Source of the DNA: Nematopogon swammerdamellus | Taxonomy: Eukaryota > Arthropoda > Insecta > Lepidoptera > Adelidae | NCBI GenBank assembly: GCA_946902875.1 | Contig: OX336339.1 | Location: 3,906,897-3,970,896 of the forward strand | Length of the DNA stretch: 64,000 bases | Direction: 5' to 3' | Shown here: positions 26,101-31,593 of the stretch, piece after piece | Layout: each line of letters starts with the position of its first letter | Numbering within the stretch: position 1 is the stretch's first letter | The notes under the pieces: model-generated | The model's input: the letters and a program-made list of their open reading frames with translations, nothing else | What the model was told of the DNA's origin: nothing | Database searches by the model: none | Made by a program: the position numbers and the translations under genes

Positions 26101-29100
26101 ATACAATAAATGAAAGAACTACAGAGGTATCATAATATTTTATTCTTCTGTTATACTCAATGCAAATATGATAATAAACGATCGATTGTATTTAGTATTA
26201 TGAGCGACCGAGCTTCGCTCGGCGTCTACACCTATCTAATTATAGATAATAATACAGAGCGAAGAATATCGGCATCCGTCTATCAAACTGTTTTAGGGAC
26301 TAGGTACTTTATTACGGCTTTTTTACACAACTAGCTTTTGCCCGCCGCTTCGCTGTCATAGCCTATGTCCATCCTGAAGGTCCATTCTAAATATTGGTCA
26401 AGGAATTTTAAAAATCGGATGAGTATTTTCGGGGGTTAGAATGACAAAAATTAAAAAACCTGGCCCCCTATAGATTATGATTGTAAATATTGACCCGCGT
26501 CGAAAAAAGTTTGACTATCCCTGCTCTAGAGCATAGGTTCCCAAATTATTTTCGTCTACGGAACCCTAAATGTTCGTCCTTCTGTTGGCGGAACACCAAG
26601 TTGATTAAAAAAGTTAATTAGCTATTGTGAACATAAAAACAAAATTTATGTGACCTATACCTAATTATTGATAATAAACTGTTGGCGGATTATCATGTTT
26701 GATTTGAATAGCAAGACTATAGTTTGAAACTACACGTTTTTGATTAGAGAGAGCGTTTTGTGCTTTTTCCGACTGTAACCTACGGGGCCGTTGTGACCCA
26801 TCCTCGGAACCCCAGACACCTTTCGGGACCCGCTGCTCTAGAGGTGTGTCAATCCATTCGACATTAAATTACGCGCATTGAAAAGTGGAAACATTTGTGA
26901 ACACACTTTCAGAACACGCAAAAGTGGAGCAATGGCGTCCGGTAGCCACAGTGCCGGACTTGTACTATTCTTAAGTATAGGCCACTTGACTTGCGCCGCC
27001 GCCCGCGCAAAGCACAAATAACATAGAATAAGAGTATTACTAAGTCGCAATGGGGACTTAAAACCTTTACCCAAATGATATTTAGCATTTAATAGATCGA
27101 AAACTCTATCCACAAGTTGCTTGAGTATTGCGTCCATAATCGCGCACAAACTTGACGGCTTACAAAAACATACCAAAACGCTAGTGTTACTTGTAATATT
27201 CTTTAGCGCCTTCGGAAATCTGCCGCCCCCTGAAATTTGCCGCCCCTAGGCCGCGGCCTATACGGACTAATGGGAAATCCAGGACTGGGTAGCCAGTGTG
27301 TTGTAAAGTCGTGTTGCACGTCTACAGCCAACTGCAGTAGTGGCCAACAGGAAGACTCACTTGTAGCCGGCCAGGATGTCCATGAGGCTGCTCTTGCCGG
27401 CGCCGGACTGGCCCACGATGACGCTCAGCTCGCCGGCACGGAACAGCCCGCTCGCGCTGCGCACCACGCTCTTGCGTTCTGTTCCAAAACGCAGCATCAA
27501 TCAATACTAATAATAAATCTGTAAGGGATGGTCATGGAGGAAGTTAAAAAAAACCCGACCCTTAAAAACAAAAAAATAATTTCCGTTGACTTACTTAAAT
27601 AGCGGTCTCCCGACTCCTTTATGTAAGTGAACGGAAATTATTTGTTACTTTTTAAGGGTCAGGGTTTTTTAACATTGTAATTTAACTTTTATTTCAAGCT
27701 TTTTAAAAAAAACCGCATGCAAATCCGGAAACTGTTTAAGATACTGAATTTTTTTATTACTTAATTACTTGATTACAAACACAGCTAAGAACCATCCCGA
27801 TTAAACTAGCTTCCTAATAAAAAAAACCGCATCTAAGTCGGTCCATCCGTTTGAGAGCTACGATGCCACAGACAGACAGACACGTCAAACTTATAACACC
27901 CCTCCGTTTTTTGCGTCGGGGTTTAAAATAAAAGGGGCTAAGGTGTATTATCCGATATCTCTGATTTCCCGGGAGCTGTTACCTAAGGCAAATAAGTATT
28001 TTATCAATTTCGAAACATTTCATTTAAGTACATAATAAGGAAGTGTTCCATTAAGGAGATAGGTAGGTATAATTAAAAACATTTTGTAATCCCAAGGAAA
28101 TAGAGAACTTCGGAAATGTCGATTTCATCGATTTAACATTCGTCAAGTTGATGCCAATTTGACAAACTGATTCTGCCAAGTAACAAAACTCATTGACCTG
28201 TGTTTGATAAGTGTTGCACCATTATGATAACGTGTCGTTTATCTTCCGTCTTGATCGTTGGCTATCGTTCCGACTGCTGAGCTGAGCGCTAAATTGTATT
28301 TCAAGAACCTCGATTAGACACCTGTATAATCTGACACAATTTTGTGACATACGGTACTCCAAAACCGGAATAGGTACCTGAGTCTCGAAGATAGGCTCAT
28401 CCACTTCAACACTAATTTTTGTCTAGTCACAACATGGACACTGGGTTGAACGTCCTTGGTCTAGGTAGACCTAATACGTCTAGAGTCTAAATCTAGATCA
28501 AACTAATATAAACACCTACGTATTTATATTTACGTAGAATCTATTCAATGTTTCTTTCGTTATGAATAATCTAAAAAATTGCAATCATCGCACAGGTGTC
28601 TATGTTGACCTTATAAAGGCGTTTGATAAAGTTATTGTTTCCACTTTTTTGCAAATGTGAAATTGTTGCTAGCTCTGTCGATAACTACACATAGCTGGCT
28701 GCTTTGCATAGAAAAAGGTCGTAAGTCGGTGTTGTTTTTAGGTTTCCGTATCCCGTACGGAAGCCTATTACTAAGCCTATGCCGTCTGTCCGTCTGTCCG
28801 AGGGCTGTTATCTCTTGAACTGTAATAGGTAGCCGGTTGAAATTTTTACAGAATATGCGTTACTATGGCGGATATAAAAATAAATAATAAAAAAATTAAA
28901 ATGTAAAAAATTAAGGGGGGCCCGCATACAACAAACGTAAAATAAAATCGATCAGTCACACTATTGAATAATAGATGGCGCCACAGGCTTTTATACATTG
29001 CATTGTAAGGTACTGTCATTTTCCCACCGTAAATTGCGATCGACCTTATTGAGGCTCTCTCCGATTGAGCGGTTATTTCTAGCGGATAGATACGGAAACC

Positions 29101-30112
29101 TCCGTGCGCGAGTAAAACTCGCACTTAACAGATTTTTTAATTTAATGGTAATAAAATTTAAAAATCTACAACAATAGAGTTCTGTGCTTGTGGTTTAGTT
29201 ATTTATCAGTGCAATAAAAATTTATTTTTATTAATTCACTTGAGCGTCAGATGAAAAAAATCTAAATTAAATAAATTTTTTCATCTCACGCAAAAGTGAA
29301 TGAATAAAACGAAATTTTTATTGCACTGTTATAACTAAATCACAAGCACAGAACTCTATTGTTGTAGATTTTTAAATTTTATTACCATTAATTTTTTTAA
29401 ATTAAAAACAACACCGACTTACGACCTTTTTCTATGCAAAGCAGCCAGCTATGGGCATCGTCTTAATTTAAAATCCAGAAAGTGAAAATGGGCAAACGAA
29501 ATGTGAAAGACTGATTTGTTTAAAATGCCTGTAATACGACGACGACAATGGTAAAATGCGGCGTTCCACAAGGATCTTTACACATTCATCTAAGCTTGCA
29601 CTTAGCTATTTCGGACACTAGGTTTGTCTGAATAAATGTATCCTCAAGAAAATCACAAAGATACGCGTATTAAGAACCAAGAACCTTCGAACATCCAAAG
29701 GTTGACTGTAAAAAATCTCTGTAAGGGATAAGTCCGCCTTTGCACCTTATGTAAATTTTCTAATGTATTTTTTACTGTTTAATGTTTACTGGAGCAATAA
29801 AGAATTTTCTATCTATCTATCTAACCTTCCTTTTGTATCGCTTATCTCATCTTTTCGTCTCTCTTGTGCCCGTGTCATTATTGTAGAGCCGTCTCAAGGT
29901 AAATTCGCGTGGGATTTCAATGTTATTTATTATAGTGAGCGGTACTTGAGCAAAAGGGTCACCTATAAATATCACAAGTGTACGTGTTGTATTTACTTCA
30001 ACAAATTTTGCTTTTATGGTTTCCTGAACATATTGATACGAATACTATATCGATCAATTAAGTCTATGCACGCAACAATGAGCTTTATGATATACTCAGA
30101 AAGGAAATAATA

Positions 30113-30143
<31 letters not shown>

Positions 30144-31554
30144 TACACCCGCACACACATGCACATGCACACACACACACGTGCACAGAGTTATTATTTA
30201 TCTACCTACAGTAATATAGCAAGGCATAACATATTATAATTTTGATCATGCAGTGGAAATCTAAGATTGGCTTACTGCTGTTGATTTCCCAAATAAATGA
30301 AAATAAAATAAAATAAAAAATAAAATAACACAAAAGAAATTGAAACGTTTACCTCAACATACATTGATTTCAATTGAATAATCCTTCAATGGGGATGGCT
30401 TTTCAATAATCCCAGTAGCGTTTCCACGTTATGTGCAAAAGCCTGATTTTTAGGATCCGTAGCCATGCGGAAGCATATTACTAAGCCTACGCCGCGCCGT
30501 CTGTATTTCTGTCTGTCCGTCTGTAAGTCTGGCTGTATCGCTTGAACCGTAATAGTTAGAGCCGGTTGCAATTTTTACAGAATTTGTGTTATTATGGCGG
30601 ATGTGCCAACACATAATAATAAATGCAAAAAGTAAACAATTCAGAGAGTCAGAACAAAGTTCTCAAAGACGTCGCAGGCGCCCCCTGGTTCACAAAAAAC
30701 TCGGTGGTCCACGTGGATCTCGTGATGGCCACAGTAACGGACGAAATAAGACAATACAACAGAAAATACAAAAAGCGACCGGCAGCTCATCCCAACAGAT
30801 TGGCGTCCGTTATTCTTGACGAGAGTGAAAATACAAACGGACGGAAGCGTTATCAAATCCTTGCTCTGGAGGATAGGCCAGATATAATCAAAAATCAATC
30901 ACAAGCCGCAATTATGAGGAGAGTCATTAACGAATGGCTCCACTCACTTGTCCAACTTCTCTCGCAAAATCTGCTAAAGGTTCTGATTGTAGATGGTGAA
31001 AGCCCAAAAAAATCTACATATTATCATATGATTCAGGTAGCAAGCAGCCCTTCTCATGATCTCTGATTATTCTCACATGAGTCACAATCTGTATTTATCG
31101 ATAGATAGTGATCTATGTACGAGTAGTTATAAAATCACCACAACTAAAAGGTAATTGGGCGTTAGTCACTGAACATCTGGCACCCAGGCATACTCAGGTG
31201 TATGGAGGGCACTCTGAAAAGGTGACTCAACTCTTATGCTACCTTAGGCAGAGTAGCATTCAGAATTGTCTCTTGTGATGAATCATTCATTGATGATTTC
31301 AATAACTGATCGGATTGTACGGAAAAATTTACTAGTTTATTAGCCAACCTTTTTACAATTCATACCTACTGATCATCTTAGAGGTTTGAAATTTTTTATG
31401 ATTGATGATGGAATCGATTCGTAGCATGTTTCTTGTATGTTTACTTTTTCTTATTTTTCTTATTTGTTGTTATATCGACCATAATAACTAATAACACATA
31501 TTCTGTGAACATTTCAACGGGCTACCTATTACGGTTCAAGAGATACAGCCCTCG

Positions 31555-31593
<39 letters not shown>

